From DATASD01 sp035276765 (GTDB lineage: Bacteria; Patescibacteriota; Saccharimonadia; Saccharimonadales; UBA4665): a stretch of 64,000 bases of DNA. Position 1 is the stretch's first letter. Each line of letters starts with the position of its first letter. The DNA is taken from the NCBI GenBank assembly GCA_035276765.1, contig DATELH010000002.1:1-64000 (forward strand), given 5' to 3'. Of the stretch, positions 1 through 7,573 are shown one piece after another. The notes beneath the pieces are model-generated. The model saw nothing but the letters and a program-made list of their open reading frames with translations, was not told the origin of the DNA and searched no databases. A program made the position numbers and the translations under genes.

Positions 1-23
1 CCACCGTAAATGGGCTTGCCCCG

Positions 24-152
24 TTAAACAACAATCAAATCACCACGCAACTGTAGCGCATCCACCAGCTCAGCAAAGGCAACGTCATGCTGCAATTCTA
101 TGGCTTGAGACGTTAGCAGGCTTGTGAGGGTGTTGCACCAAGTGAACCCCTT
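24..152 (-). pseudogene. C-terminal gene fragment, minus strand
   Basis: An open frame on the minus strand runs from about 152 to a TAA at 24-26 without any start codon. It reads KGFTWCNTLTSLLTSQ and continues to a terminus ending GDLIVV. The Trp-Cys-Asn segment is encoded within TTGCACCAAGTGA (plus strand 133-145), a 13-base string that recurs exactly at 1980-1992 in another gene fragment. It is read as the severed 3' end of a gene. Beyond the shared string, protein similarity to the other fragment is weak, so a common family is only a guess. Confidence 0.35.
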
Positions 153-183
153 TCACGAGGTTTTAACTAATACTTCGAATACC

Positions 184-206
184 AGAGGCCGTAATGGCCT
201 CTTTTT
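184..206 (+). terminator. Rho-independent terminator
   Basis: A 7-bp perfect stem, AGAGGCC (184-190) with GGCCTCT (196-202), has a 5-base loop and is followed by TTTT. It sits just upstream of the promoter for the next gene. Confidence 0.75.
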
Positions 207-222
207 GTGATGACACTCATGC

Positions 223-228
223 TAGAAT
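223..228 (+). promoter_or_regulatory. -10 box, leaderless start
   Basis: TAGAAT ends 6 bases before the ATG at 235, so the transcript should begin on the start codon. No Shine-Dalgarno sequence fits in the gap. Confidence 0.55.
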
Positions 229-234
229 AGCTAT

Positions 235-555
235 ATGCCTATTGATACCACCATCAACTATGACGGGCGCTTTGACAAGCTCGAAAAGCAGATTCAATCT
301 CAAAGCGATAACTTTAATAGTCAATTAGATAAACTTACTGCCATAGTTATCAAAGGCTTTGACCGCATAGGCAAACAACTAGAGAAGAAAGCCGACAAAA
401 AAGATATAGATGGCCTATATAATCTCATGGATAAAATAGCCAAGCAACAAGAAATTAATGACGATGAGCGCTTAGTAATGGGTCACCAGCTCGAAAGGCT
501 TGACCGTTGGGTGCATGAGGTTGCCGATAAGATTGGCTATACGCTGACAACCTAG
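235..555 (+). CDS. Small coiled-coil protein, unknown function
   Basis: This 106-residue, charged, helix-rich protein has no signal peptide or membrane segment. Heptad-like spacing of hydrophobic residues (around residues 10-75, including FDKLEKQIQ, LDKLTAIV and IGKQLEKKADKKDIDGL) suggests a coiled coil. Such short proteins occur in phage and mobile regions, but no family is recognised. The start fits a -10 box 6 bases upstream. It stands alone between a terminator and a minus-strand gene. Confidence 0.6.
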   Translation: MPIDTTINYDGRFDKLEKQIQSQSDNFNSQLDKLTAIVIKGFDRIGKQLEKKADKKDIDGLYNLMDKIAKQQEINDDERLVMGHQLERLDRWVHEVADKIGYTLTT

Positions 556-559
556 TTCT

Positions 560-829
560 TCACGCGCCAAACACCAGATATTTCTTAGCGATATTAATTT
601 CCTGTGCAGTTTCGATGATTGCCTCATAGAACTCCATTCGAAACACGTCAGCTAAGTTGTGCCAGTTCGGAATAACAGATATAGACACATCGTAAGATGT
701 GTCATTTGTTTTTGTCACTAATCTGTTGCTCGGGTTAGAGTCCCTAATGATTTTAAGTCGGCTGCTTTTTGCCAATATCTCTAATTTACTTTGTTGCACC
801 CAAATTGTTATAGCTTCTAGATCCATCAC
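560..829 (-). CDS. Hypothetical protein, 89 aa
   Basis: This is a soluble protein of 89 residues of unknown family. Its C-terminal third (NWHNLADVFRMEFYEAI onward) is clearly homologous to the broken copy at 1856-1990, which reads WCNLADMFRMECYEAI. At DNA level the matching blocks are 616-664 and 1939-1987. It is the intact member of a small duplicated family in this accessory segment. The start offers two adjacent Met codons; the first is used here. Confidence 0.5.
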   Translation of the reverse strand: MMDLEAITIWVQQSKLEILAKSSRLKIIRDSNPSNRLVTKTNDTSYDVSISVIPNWHNLADVFRMEFYEAIIETAQEINIAKKYLVFGA

Positions 830-846
830 TACAGCATACGAAAGGT

Positions 847-1641
847 CTACTGATGTGTGGCGCGAAATCGCGCGTCAACATCTTTAAGATCAGGTAATTT
901 ATGCCCTTTTTGACGCATATGTCCTTCTATCGCAGCCGTTGCCTGAATTATCCCATCCGTGGTTTCTGGGCAATTCATCACTGTATCACTCAGACCAGGA
1001 TGAATTGCATCAACAGCGCCCTTCATAAGGTCGTACTGTTTCGGTGAACCTAATCTGCTTCTGTGAAAGATTCGTGCGCTCGTCAGACCACTTTCCATAA
1101 GAGCGTATGACAGCCCACGTGCTGCTATAAGCGCTTGAGTTGAGTTTGCTATATCAGGCCTCTCGTATGCACGAAACGTTCCAGGTAGCCACAATGCTAC
1201 ACCGGCACGACGTACGACGTAATCACTGGCTAATGCCAAGCCGTTACGGCGCATTTTTTCCAAAGACCTAAACTCAGCCACCCCAGCTAGCGCCTCTCTA
1301 AAGAATGCATGCTCACCGGGTGTATGAGTACCTCCATGCGCAAGTTCATGCACTAAAGCTTTGCGTAGGTTAACTTGCCCACTCTCTGGATATCCCGGGT
1401 CGGGGTTCTCCAGTATTAAGACTTCGTCCGTTTCGGGATTGTAGCCCCCTCCAAAGGTTTCTGTCGCTCCCACTGCTCTCCGCATATCTGGAGCAAGCTC
1501 CGCCGAAATAACAGTAATTTTGTCACTAGGAACAGCTCGTAAGCCCAAATCTTGTGTAAATGTGCGTGCTTGAGCTACCTCTGCATCAAAAGAAGGATCG
1601 TGTAGGTAGTGAATTTGAGATTCTGCCATCTGCTCGCTCAC
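847..1641 (-). CDS. HExxH metallopeptidase-like protein
   Basis: This 264-residue soluble protein has a zinc-peptidase-like signature near residue 93, HELAHGGTH, followed about 15 residues later by FFREALAGVAEF. The two His and the Glu of HExxH plus a downstream Glu would complete a gluzincin-type site. No named family is recognised, and peptidase activity is inferred from the motif only. The GTG start lies 8 bases after TATAGT on the minus strand (1650-1655). It is flanked by gene fragments, so it may have been acquired together with them. Confidence 0.6.
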   Translation of the reverse strand: MSEQMAESQIHYLHDPSFDAEVAQARTFTQDLGLRAVPSDKITVISAELAPDMRRAVGATETFGGGYNPETDEVLILENPDPGYPESGQVNLRKALVHELAHGGTHTPGEHAFFREALAGVAEFRSLEKMRRNGLALASDYVVRRAGVALWLPGTFRAYERPDIANSTQALIAARGLSYALMESGLTSARIFHRSRLGSPKQYDLMKGAVDAIHPGLSDTVMNCPETTDGIIQATAAIEGHMRQKGHKLPDLKDVDARFRATHQ

Positions 1642-1855
1642 CTTGCCAGACTATAATTATAACAATATTTCATATATTTGTCAATATCAGGCATTGGGCA
1701 TCTATGACAATGAAGGAGTGCTAACCCTATCTATTACTTGGTATTTGTCAAAATGCGCCTATGCTATCATTCAATAATGACTCATAAGAGGCAGGCCGGT
1801 AAAATAATCATTCCGCACGGCGTTGATGTCTGGCACGGATGGGCGGCCTAGGTAG

Positions 1856-1990
1856 TCAAAAGCGGGTCGGGTTTTTGGGTATTACGTCGTTAAAGTCCAG
1901 GTGTTGTTTAGCAACGCCTATTTCTTTCGCAACGCTTACTATCGCCTCATAACACTCCATTCGAAACATGTCAGCTAAGTTGCACCAAGT
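1856..1990 (-). pseudogene. Truncated copy of the 560-829 gene
   Basis: The minus strand reads WCNLADMFRMECYEAIVSV and continues as far as a TGA at 1856-1858, matching the C-terminus of the 89-residue protein encoded at 560-829. No start codon or N-terminal part is present. The homology stops near the string TTGCACCAAGTGA (1980-1992), which also bounds the fragment at 24-152. The rest of the 1642-2086 gap holds a terminator hairpin and a promoter and no further gene that I can support. Confidence 0.6.
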
Positions 1991-2000
1991 GAGACAATCC

Positions 2001-2050
2001 AAATAAAACAGATCAGAATAGTGTTCGGCTATCTGGTCTGTTTTTTATTT
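2001..2050. terminator. Bidirectional terminator hairpin
   Basis: A long, slightly imperfect stem pairs AAATAAAACAGATCAG (left arm) with CTGGTCTGTTTTTTATTT (right arm) around a short loop near 2022-2028. T-runs occur on both strands. It separates the minus-strand fragment from the gene starting at 2087 and argues against the upstream in-frame GTG at 2021. Confidence 0.6.
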
Positions 2051-2074
2051 GGGACTCACTTCGAACACCTGCGT

Positions 2075-2080
2075 TATTAT
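2075..2080 (+). promoter_or_regulatory. -10 box, leaderless start
   Basis: TATTAT ends 6 bases before the ATG at 2087. A TTGGGA at 2049-2054 is a poorly spaced -35 candidate. Confidence 0.5.
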
Positions 2081-2086
2081 TACTGT

Positions 2087-2689
2087 ATGAAACTTCTCTC
2101 CCCAATCCCTGAAGCTGCTATGGTCGCCGCCTTTCTTAAGGCTGAGTTTACCTCGGAGCGTTTTGGCGACGAGCTGAAAAAAGTCATGCAAAAGCTAAGC
2201 GTTGCCACTGAGGTTATTGTGACGCCAGACATCAAGGACGAACACCAGAATGAGTTGCGCGCCAAAGTGCTCGGTGACTATCGTGGCTACAAGCAGAACC
2301 GTGCAATCTTTGCAAATTTTCCCCATAATCTCGCTTGGTATACTGCTGAGCTTTCGCGTGAGGAAATTGGTGACCTGCGTTACGTCGACTACAGTTACTG
2401 GAACGAACTGACTAACAATACTCATATGGTTAAAGATGCCGTGAAGAATATTCAACAAGATAAAACCGTCTTTGACGTACGGAATGATCGTTTCCTGGCG
2501 GTCGCCGAAAAAATACGCCATGGCGAGCATGATTTTGAACCAATGATTTTGTGGGACAAGAGTAAGGATTGGCCGCTCACGATTTTAGAGGGCCATTTGC
2601 GCGCGACAGCTTTTGGGCTGGCTGGAAAGGATGCACCCAAATCAATACTGGTTATCGTTGGACTGGCCGATCAGCTTCCAAAGACATAA
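2087..2689 (+). CDS. ParB-like domain protein
   Basis: The protein has 200 residues. Near the C-terminus, PMILWDKSKDWPLTILEG followed by HLRATAFGLAG resembles the ParB/sulfiredoxin-fold motif in which a hydrophobic strand precedes G(N)HR and a helix. The N-terminal half is not recognised. Function (DNA-binding or nucleotide-dependent) is uncertain. The ATG at 2087 is chosen because it follows a -10 box by 6 bases; an in-frame GTG at 2021 would place the start inside a terminator. The Nudix gene follows after 27 bases, probably in the same transcript. Confidence 0.45.
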   Translation: MKLLSPIPEAAMVAAFLKAEFTSERFGDELKKVMQKLSVATEVIVTPDIKDEHQNELRAKVLGDYRGYKQNRAIFANFPHNLAWYTAELSREEIGDLRYVDYSYWNELTNNTHMVKDAVKNIQQDKTVFDVRNDRFLAVAEKIRHGEHDFEPMILWDKSKDWPLTILEGHLRATAFGLAGKDAPKSILVIVGLADQLPKT

Positions 2690-2716
2690 ACTAACGCATA
2701 GAACCGGAGGGATTAC

Positions 2717-3322
2717 ATGAGCAAAGATTTACCGATTTGGACTATAGATACTTCAGAATACATCGTGAACGATAAGTTCATGAAGCTGCGTGTCGACTCC
2801 TGTACGACGCCTGCGGGCGGAAAAGTCGGCAAATACTACGTCCTGGAATATAACGACTGGGTTAGCTGCATAGCGATAGACGCCGATGGAAACGTGGCCA
2901 TGCTCAAGCACTATAGGCACGCTGTGAGAGCGTACCTTTCGGAGTTCGTGGGCGGTGGTATTGAGGCAGAAGACGCTTCACCGGAAGCGGCTGCACGAAG
3001 GGAACTTGAAGAAGAAGTTGGGTACACTGGCGGTACACTCTACAATATTGGCGCTGGCTATGCAAACGCAGCGAGTCACACAAATAAAGTGCATGCATTC
3101 TTAGCGATTGGCGGGAAAATAGATCGGAAACAGCGGCATGAAGTAGGCGAAAGCATGATCATTGAGAGGATACCTTTTCAAACAGTACTTGAGCAAATGC
3201 GCGCACCAGGAACGATATATCCCTGCATATTTATTGCAACTCTGTTCTATGCAATCAATTTTATACAAACCTCTTCGGACCCTGCATTGCAATACTTAAA
3301 GAAGTACGTTAGGTATAGATAA
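2717..3322 (+). CDS. Nudix hydrolase, ADP-ribose pyrophosphatase-like
   Basis: This is a 201-residue Nudix-fold protein. The Nudix box is seen around residues 77-100: GGGIEAEDASPE followed by AAARRELEEEVGY, with the REL-EE-G core intact. The first conserved Glu of the box (five residues after Gly) is Ala here, with Asp immediately before it. Overall shape (YVLEYNDWVSCIAI, then MLKHYRHAV) is like ADP-ribose and nucleotide-sugar pyrophosphatases. A strong ribosome-binding site, GGAGGG, lies 7 bases before ATG, as expected for a second gene of an operon with the ParB-like gene. Confidence 0.8.
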   Translation: MSKDLPIWTIDTSEYIVNDKFMKLRVDSCTTPAGGKVGKYYVLEYNDWVSCIAIDADGNVAMLKHYRHAVRAYLSEFVGGGIEAEDASPEAAARRELEEEVGYTGGTLYNIGAGYANAASHTNKVHAFLAIGGKIDRKQRHEVGESMIIERIPFQTVLEQMRAPGTIYPCIFIATLFYAINFIQTSSDPALQYLKKYVRYR

Positions 3323-3442
3323 AATCTCTCCATCGAGTTATCTCATCCTGATAAGGTGAAAGTTTTATGCACTTGCTACACTAACGAAAGTCCCTGCCGA
3401 ACGGCCGGATTTTTCGTTGGCCTGAAATTGTGGCATGCTAAG

Positions 3443-3448
3443 TATAAT
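3443..3448 (+). promoter_or_regulatory. -10 box, leaderless start
   Basis: A consensus TATAAT ends 7 bases before the ATG at 3456. The gap also contains AGGAG, which would lie outside the mRNA if transcription starts at the ATG. Confidence 0.5.
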
Positions 3449-3455
3449 AAGGAGT

Positions 3456-3647
3456 ATGAAAATCACCGCTAATCTTAAAAACCAGATTGAATCTCTGTTT
3501 GGTCTGCAAAATATCCACATGGAGCAGCTCGATATACCCGTCAACGATGTCATTAAGATTACGACTCCGTCGGGAACTTTTGCACTTAAGATCTATAATA
3601 CTCAATCTCGTACCGTTAAAGATGTGCGGTGGGAGCTAGGGCTGTAA
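3456..3647 (+). pseudogene. Truncated phosphotransferase-like N-lobe
   Basis: The 63-residue product begins MKITANLKNQ and contains IKITTPSGTFALKIYN, which resembles strands beta2-beta3 of aminoglycoside-phosphotransferase-type kinase N-lobes, including the ATP-binding Lys in FALKIY. It stops right after KDVRWELGL with no C-lobe, so it cannot be a complete kinase. It converges with and overlaps another truncated nucleotide-binding gene at 3602-3916, suggesting that a deletion joined two broken genes. Confidence 0.5.
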
Positions 3648-3916
3648 AATTTGGACCGGACAACTTCGTGCGGGCTTGTCATGCCGCAAATTACGCTGGC
3701 GTTACCTTGTTTTTGTGTGTTTACTGCGTCGAGCAACAATTCTTCCACACGAAATAAGCGCCATGGTCCACTGCCAGCACGAGGAACCCCATTTTCGTCG
3801 ATATCGTGAAAACTTAGATGTTGCAAGGAAGGGTCGGCTTTTAGCGCTTCGTAGGTCGTAGTTTTGCCAGCGGTACTTATACCGGTAATAAAGAGTATGA
3901 AAGGTTTTGTTTGCAT
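3602..3916 (-). pseudogene. Truncated P-loop kinase-like protein
   Basis: The N-terminus has a good Walker A motif (ILFITGISTAGKTTTYEAL) and the start of a small-molecule or nucleotide kinase-like fold (LSFHDIDENG). The frame continues only 104 residues, and its last 15 or so are the antisense of the neighbouring truncated gene, so the genuine sequence seems to end near 3645. It is interpreted as the 5' part of a P-loop kinase or AAA-like gene cut by a deletion. The start codon lies inside an operator-like palindrome. Confidence 0.5.
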
Positions 3917-3929
3917 ACGACAATCGTAT
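3915..3929. promoter_or_regulatory. Operator-like palindrome
   Basis: ATACGACAATCGTAT is a perfect 6-bp dyad with a 3-base centre, overlapping the start codon of the minus-strand P-loop gene. A further TCGTAT half-site lies at 3943-3948. This could be a repressor site. The rest of 3917-4094 holds a TATACT box (4046-4051) for the next gene and nothing else recognisable. Confidence 0.35.
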
Positions 3930-4094
3930 CAAGAATTTATTATCGTATTATGCAAACATAAAATACTTCTTAACTTTGCGCTGAAAATTTTTTTGCGTTC
4001 TAGGAGAGGATTTTCTGCCTATTGCAAGGCGGAGTCGCCGGCGCGTATACTTTGAACGTTATTCAAAATACAACGTCAACAAAAGGAGCGTCAC

Positions 4095-4634
4095 ATGGCG
4101 GTATCCAAGGCAAATGCAAAACAGTCAAGTTCCCAAAGTAATCGAATGTGGAAAATAACAGGGGTGGTTTTTGTGATTCTAGTTGTTATTGCGGCCATCG
4201 GCTGTTGGTGTGTGAAAGCGTCCGCCCTGCAGATCTGCAAAACGACCAACTTGAGCTTGACGGCTGGCCAGCAAAGTGGCGCAGCAGGCACGGTCTATCA
4301 GCACATGATTTTGACAAATACGGGGCATCGAAAATGTCGTATCAGCGGTTTCCCAACAGCGTTTTTGTACGGCAGCAACGGGTATGCGATTGGCAATAGC
4401 GCTGCCGCCCGCGTCCAGCCAGCGCCTGTCGACATCACGCTTGCACCCAACGAAAGCGCCAACACAGTACTCGGCTATCCGCAGGCCGGCAACTTTGACC
4501 CCGGTGTTTGTAGCGCCGACAAATCGGTGAGCGTAAAAATCTATCCACCAAGTTCGACAACAGCACTTGAAACACCGGTTGCGGTGGCATGGTGTCCGGG
4601 CTTTTCCGAAAGCTCGATGCAACCAGGTAACTAG
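4095..4634 (+). CDS. Membrane-anchored DUF4232 domain protein
   Basis: The 179-residue protein has an N-terminal transmembrane segment (about residues 18-38, ITGVVFVILVVIAAIGCWCV) and an external beta-sandwich of the DUF4232 type, a family frequent in Actinobacteria. Supporting features are the opening CKTTNLSL, the centre MILTNTGHRKCRISGFP, and cysteines near CKTT, RKCR, GVCS and AWCPG that could form two disulfides. It is likely on the outer face of the membrane; its role is unknown. The AAGGAG site 7 bases before the ATG and a TATACT box at 4046-4051 show a leadered mRNA, unlike many neighbours. Homology to actinobacterial proteins would fit an epibiont on Actinobacteria. Confidence 0.65.
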   Translation: MAVSKANAKQSSSQSNRMWKITGVVFVILVVIAAIGCWCVKASALQICKTTNLSLTAGQQSGAAGTVYQHMILTNTGHRKCRISGFPTAFLYGSNGYAIGNSAAARVQPAPVDITLAPNESANTVLGYPQAGNFDPGVCSADKSVSVKIYPPSSTTALETPVAVAWCPGFSESSMQPGN

Positions 4635-4741
4635 CTCGTTGCTGGGCAGATCGAAGCGTTTGTCTAACTCGCCATAAAACTGACCGACTCATGTTGCTAG
4701 CAAAAGCGCTATTGCTCCGGGCGAACATCACGAAGTAACTA

Positions 4742-5233
4742 ATGACCGAAGCATTTATCCCTGCCGAATTCCATCCGCCACTCGAAGCACGAGTTGGCCA
4801 GTACGTCTTGCGCCCGCTAACCGAAGCTTATCTGGCGCAAGACCTCGCGGCAGTAAACGCCAGCGCCGAGACCATCCGAAAAGTCAGGGGCGGCACCTGG
4901 CCCAAGGGCGCGATTACCGAGGAAGAAGACCATGCGGATCTTGTTGAACATGGCCGGCAATTTAGGGAGCGAGCCGCATTCGCCTACAGCGTATTAACTC
5001 AGGACGAAAGGGAATGCGCAGGCTGTGTTTACATCTATCCGCCTCGCCATCCTTTTGACGACAGCGACCAGTCTGCTATGCCAGCCGACGCTGACGCAGC
5101 GGTGAGTATGTGGGTGACACGGGCGGCCTACGAAACAGGCTTCTACCCTGTGTTGTATGGTTTTGTGACCGAATGGATTGCACAAGCTTGGCCTTTTAAA
5201 AGGGCTTACTACTCGAACCATGAGGCGCCTTGA
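4742..5233 (+). CDS. GNAT-like acetyltransferase, possibly truncated
   Basis: The 163-residue product begins like GNAT N-acetyltransferases (YVLRPLTEAYLAQDLAAVNAS) and contains a beta4-like strand (CAGCVYIYPP) and AAVSMWVTRAAYETGFYPVLY, but the acetyl-CoA binding loop (R/Q-x-x-G-x-G/A) is not obvious. The terminus AYYSNHEAP looks abrupt: in frame-shifted sequence just downstream (ATGAGGCGCC..) the fold could continue, so a frameshift near 5220 is possible. Substrate unknown. Confidence 0.5.
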   Translation: MTEAFIPAEFHPPLEARVGQYVLRPLTEAYLAQDLAAVNASAETIRKVRGGTWPKGAITEEEDHADLVEHGRQFRERAAFAYSVLTQDERECAGCVYIYPPRHPFDDSDQSAMPADADAAVSMWVTRAAYETGFYPVLYGFVTEWIAQAWPFKRAYYSNHEAP

Positions 5234-5314
5234 GCTTAGCGGCAGGCGACCGACGAGTGGTTGGCTAAAACTTTGAACATGTTTGCGCGGTTCGGAGAAA
5301 ATCTACCTATTTGA

Positions 5315-5320
5315 TACCAT
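5315..5320 (+). promoter_or_regulatory. -10 box, leaderless start
   Basis: TACCAT ends 6 bases before the ATG at 5327. The hexamer is weaker than the others but has the same spacing. Confidence 0.4.
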
Positions 5321-5326
5321 CTAACT

Positions 5327-5968
5327 ATGCGACTATATCTCTCTTCTTATCGATTAGGAAATAAACCAGAGGAAATGCTTCCCTTACTTAAGGGCGCCAA
5401 AAAGACGGCAATTATAATGAATGCCCAAGATAATGCCTTACCTGAACATCGCGCCGAACGATTACAACGAGAAATGTATAGCCTAACGAGATTGGGTCTA
5501 AAACCCGAAGAACTAGACTTGCGTGATTATTTTGGCGAGGCAAATAAGTTACGGGAGTTTGTTAAACAATTTGATTATTTTTGGGTGAGGGGCGGAAACG
5601 TTTTTCTGCTAAGACGCGCATTTTGGCAGAGCGGCTTTGACGTTATCATTTCGCAACTCCTGCAAAAAGACAGCGTCGCCTATGGTGGCTTCAGCGCAGG
5701 TGCATGTATTCTTGCCCCATCCTTGCATGGCCTAGAGCTAGTTGACCCAAAAGACGAAGTCCCCAAAAATTACAGTGGTGAGGTAATTTGGGAGGGCTTG
5801 GGGCTATTAAGCTACGCCATTGCTCCGCACTACCAGTCTGACCATCCGGAATCGGCCGATATCGATAAGTGCATAGCGTACTTTAAGGATAAAGGTATGC
5901 CTTATAAAGCGCTGAGGGATGGGGAAGCGATCGTTATTGATGGGGATGAAGGAAGGGTTATTGGCTAG
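5327..5968 (+). CDS. Peptidase S51 (peptidase E-like)
   Basis: This 213-residue protein is of the S51 serine peptidase family (alpha-aspartyl dipeptidase and cyanophycinase relatives). The nucleophile elbow GGFSAGACIL is near residue 122, preceded by the glutamine-amidotransferase-like strand FDYFWVRGGNVFLLRRAF. The later IAPHYQSDHPES segment matches the conserved His/Asp region of the family. It should be cytosolic and cleave small Asp-containing peptides, a plausible salvage role. The start is set by the -10 box 6 bases upstream. Confidence 0.8.
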   Translation: MRLYLSSYRLGNKPEEMLPLLKGAKKTAIIMNAQDNALPEHRAERLQREMYSLTRLGLKPEELDLRDYFGEANKLREFVKQFDYFWVRGGNVFLLRRAFWQSGFDVIISQLLQKDSVAYGGFSAGACILAPSLHGLELVDPKDEVPKNYSGEVIWEGLGLLSYAIAPHYQSDHPESADIDKCIAYFKDKGMPYKALRDGEAIVIDGDEGRVIG

Positions 5969-5989
5969 AACGCCTGTTTGCAACTAAAA

Positions 5990-6691
5990 TTATTGCAAGT
6001 CTATCACGGCGGATTCGGAAAGTTCCGCCATGGCGCTGTTTACTATGACGTATTCCAGCATGCGCTGCTCGCCTTTGTGGGGGCGCGTGTAACCTTCGCC
6101 CTCAAAAAGCGTTCCCAAGTGGACTTCGTGCAGCAAGAGCCGGCGCAGGGCCAAGGGACTTTGTGTTCGCTCGGTACTGGAAAGCAGCCGGTACCGCTCC
6201 AGCGACATAAAATCTGGATGGTCCACGCCCGCGAGGTCGATAGCTTCTATGTCTTCCGGTAAGACTTGGTGTTGCACGCTGGTGGCGTGTGCGGCAATGT
6301 CGGGCTCCAGTTCTGGATAGCAGCCGCCAACCAAACGCAGAACGTTTTCCCAAGTAGCCACTGTATGTTGCTTTTCTGTACGAAACACGGCCAGCTTAAA
6401 CGAGAAACCTTGGTCGAGGCGTCCTTGCACGTAGTCTGAGGTGAAGCCAATACTGTTCAAGGCATCTCGAAGGGGCCGACCGGGCAGCATGGAAAGGCCG
6501 TCGCTCCCCATGGTGAACACTAATCTGCGCCCATCAGCTGCCAGAAAATCAAAATCTGCCGGGGTTTTGCCGCGGACAATACGGCCTTGCAACCTGCTCG
6601 ATTCCGGAATGCTAACAGACTGGTTGCGGCGGAACGCTTCTGCATATGCACTCGGAGTGGTCACCGTGCGTGGGATATTATTATTTTTCAC
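5990..6691 (-). CDS. Hypothetical protein, 233 aa
   Basis: This is a soluble protein with no signal peptide or membrane segment and no family that I recognise. Segments such as VVFTMGSDGLSMLPG-like strands (RRLVFTMGSDGLSMLPG), LRLVGGCYPELEPDI and LRRLLLHEVHLGTLFEGEGYT suggest a mixed alpha/beta fold; the HEVHLG string is not a zinc motif. The GTG start lies 6 bases after TAAAAT (6698-6703, minus strand), so the gene is predicted leaderless. It is divergent from the DoxX gene; the two -10 boxes share a 64-base intergenic region. Confidence 0.55.
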   Translation of the reverse strand: MKNNNIPRTVTTPSAYAEAFRRNQSVSIPESSRLQGRIVRGKTPADFDFLAADGRRLVFTMGSDGLSMLPGRPLRDALNSIGFTSDYVQGRLDQGFSFKLAVFRTEKQHTVATWENVLRLVGGCYPELEPDIAAHATSVQHQVLPEDIEAIDLAGVDHPDFMSLERYRLLSSTERTQSPLALRRLLLHEVHLGTLFEGEGYTRPHKGEQRMLEYVIVNSAMAELSESAVIDLQ

Positions 6692-6697
6692 ATGACT

Positions 6698-6703
6698 ATT
6701 TTA
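6698..6703 (-). promoter_or_regulatory. -10 box, leaderless GTG start
   Basis: TAAAAT on the minus strand ends 6 bases before the GTG at 6691. Confidence 0.5.
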
Positions 6704-6743
6704 GCCAACAAAAGGCCTTACGCCAAAGCCCTTTATGGTGTGG

Positions 6744-6749
6744 TAAAAT
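6744..6749 (+). promoter_or_regulatory. -10 box, leaderless start
   Basis: TAAAAT ends 6 bases before the ATG at 6756. Confidence 0.5.
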
Positions 6750-6755
6750 AAACAC

Positions 6756-7112
6756 ATGCGAAAAAACATAAGCAATACAAAAACGGTTCCGATGTTGTTG
6801 AGGGGCGGGCTCGCCTTTGTGTTTTTGTATGCTGCGATCGCGTCGTTTCGTAGTCCGGCGAAGTGGGCTGGCTTTTTGCCTGCCTTTCTCACCAAGGTGA
6901 TTGTCGGGACGACACTCATTAAACTGTTTGCAGTGTATGAGCTCGTCTTGGCGGGTTGGTTGCTGAGTGGAAAATTCGTTAAATACGCCGCCGTGCTTTC
7001 GGCGCTTACTTTGTTGGGGATTGTGGCCACTAACCCCAGCCAGCTGGTAATCACCTTTCGGGACATCGGTTTACTTTTTATGGCAGCTGCTCTGTACTTT
7101 GTCGAAGAATAA
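6756..7112 (+). CDS. DoxX-like membrane protein
   Basis: This 118-residue integral membrane protein has four hydrophobic helices (about residues 13-30, 43-66, 72-92 and 98-115). The layout LRGGLAFVFLYAAIASFRSP, then KLFAVYELVLAGWLLSGKF, resembles the DoxX/DoxD family, whose members are linked to redox or thiosulfate functions in some bacteria; the role here is unknown. The start follows a -10 box by 6 bases. Confidence 0.6.
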   Translation: MRKNISNTKTVPMLLRGGLAFVFLYAAIASFRSPAKWAGFLPAFLTKVIVGTTLIKLFAVYELVLAGWLLSGKFVKYAAVLSALTLLGIVATNPSQLVITFRDIGLLFMAAALYFVEE

Positions 7113-7296
7113 CCCCAAGAGTTGTGCCACCATGACATTTGTTGTATATTAAACGCCAGATAAGGCGATTCTTCAAGCTAGCTGCCGGCACCTCATACGA
7201 ACCGCAGAGGAACTAGCGAGGCCACCAAGAGTATCTCGTATGCTGTGCGCCAAAGGTCGATACGCGGGCAGAAGCAAACTAAAAAGGAGTAAAAGC

Positions 7297-7449
7297 ATGT
7301 CTGACAACAAACCAGACTCTGGCCAGAACGACTGGACTATGAGAAACTGGCGGGCTTGGGGCAGCTGGTTTAGCTGGGGTTCACCGGTTGGCCTGGGGCT
7401 TTTCTTTCTGGCTCTCGCCGGTACGGTGTGGATTCTAGCCCACCTGTAG
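7297..7449 (+). CDS. Small single-pass membrane protein, 50 aa
   Basis: The likely start is the ATG at 7297, which has an AAGGAG site 8 bases upstream, rather than the in-frame ATG at 7240. The 50-residue product has an acidic, Trp-rich N-terminal half (NDWTMRNWRAWGSWFSWG) and one C-terminal helix (GLGLFFLALAGTVWILAHL). No family recognised. A terminator follows directly. The 7113-7296 gap contains a TATGCT -10 candidate at 7239-7244. Confidence 0.55.
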   Translation: MSDNKPDSGQNDWTMRNWRAWGSWFSWGSPVGLGLFFLALAGTVWILAHL

Positions 7450-7464
7450 CCCTGCGGCCACTCA

Positions 7465-7495
7465 AAAACAGCTTCGAGAGGGGCTGTTTTTCTTT
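7465..7495 (+). terminator. Rho-independent terminator
   Basis: AAAACAGC (7465-7472) pairs with GCTGTTTT (7483-7490), followed by TCTTT. It ends the small membrane-protein transcript. Confidence 0.7.
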
Positions 7496-7560
7496 GCCTG
7501 TTAAAGTGAAGTTTTTATTAAGTTTGGTTTGCTGGTCCGTGGCGGCGAGCCGGTGTCTGA

Positions 7561-7566
7561 TACTAT
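7561..7566 (+). promoter_or_regulatory. -10 box, leaderless start
   Basis: TACTAT ends 7 bases before the ATG at 7574, favouring this start over the in-frame upstream one at 7529. Confidence 0.45.
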
Positions 7567-7573
7567 TATAAAC

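Noticed and set aside
2021..2086. N-terminal extension of the ParB-like protein from the GTG at 2021
   Set aside because: It would translate through a terminator hairpin, and the -10 box lies downstream of it.
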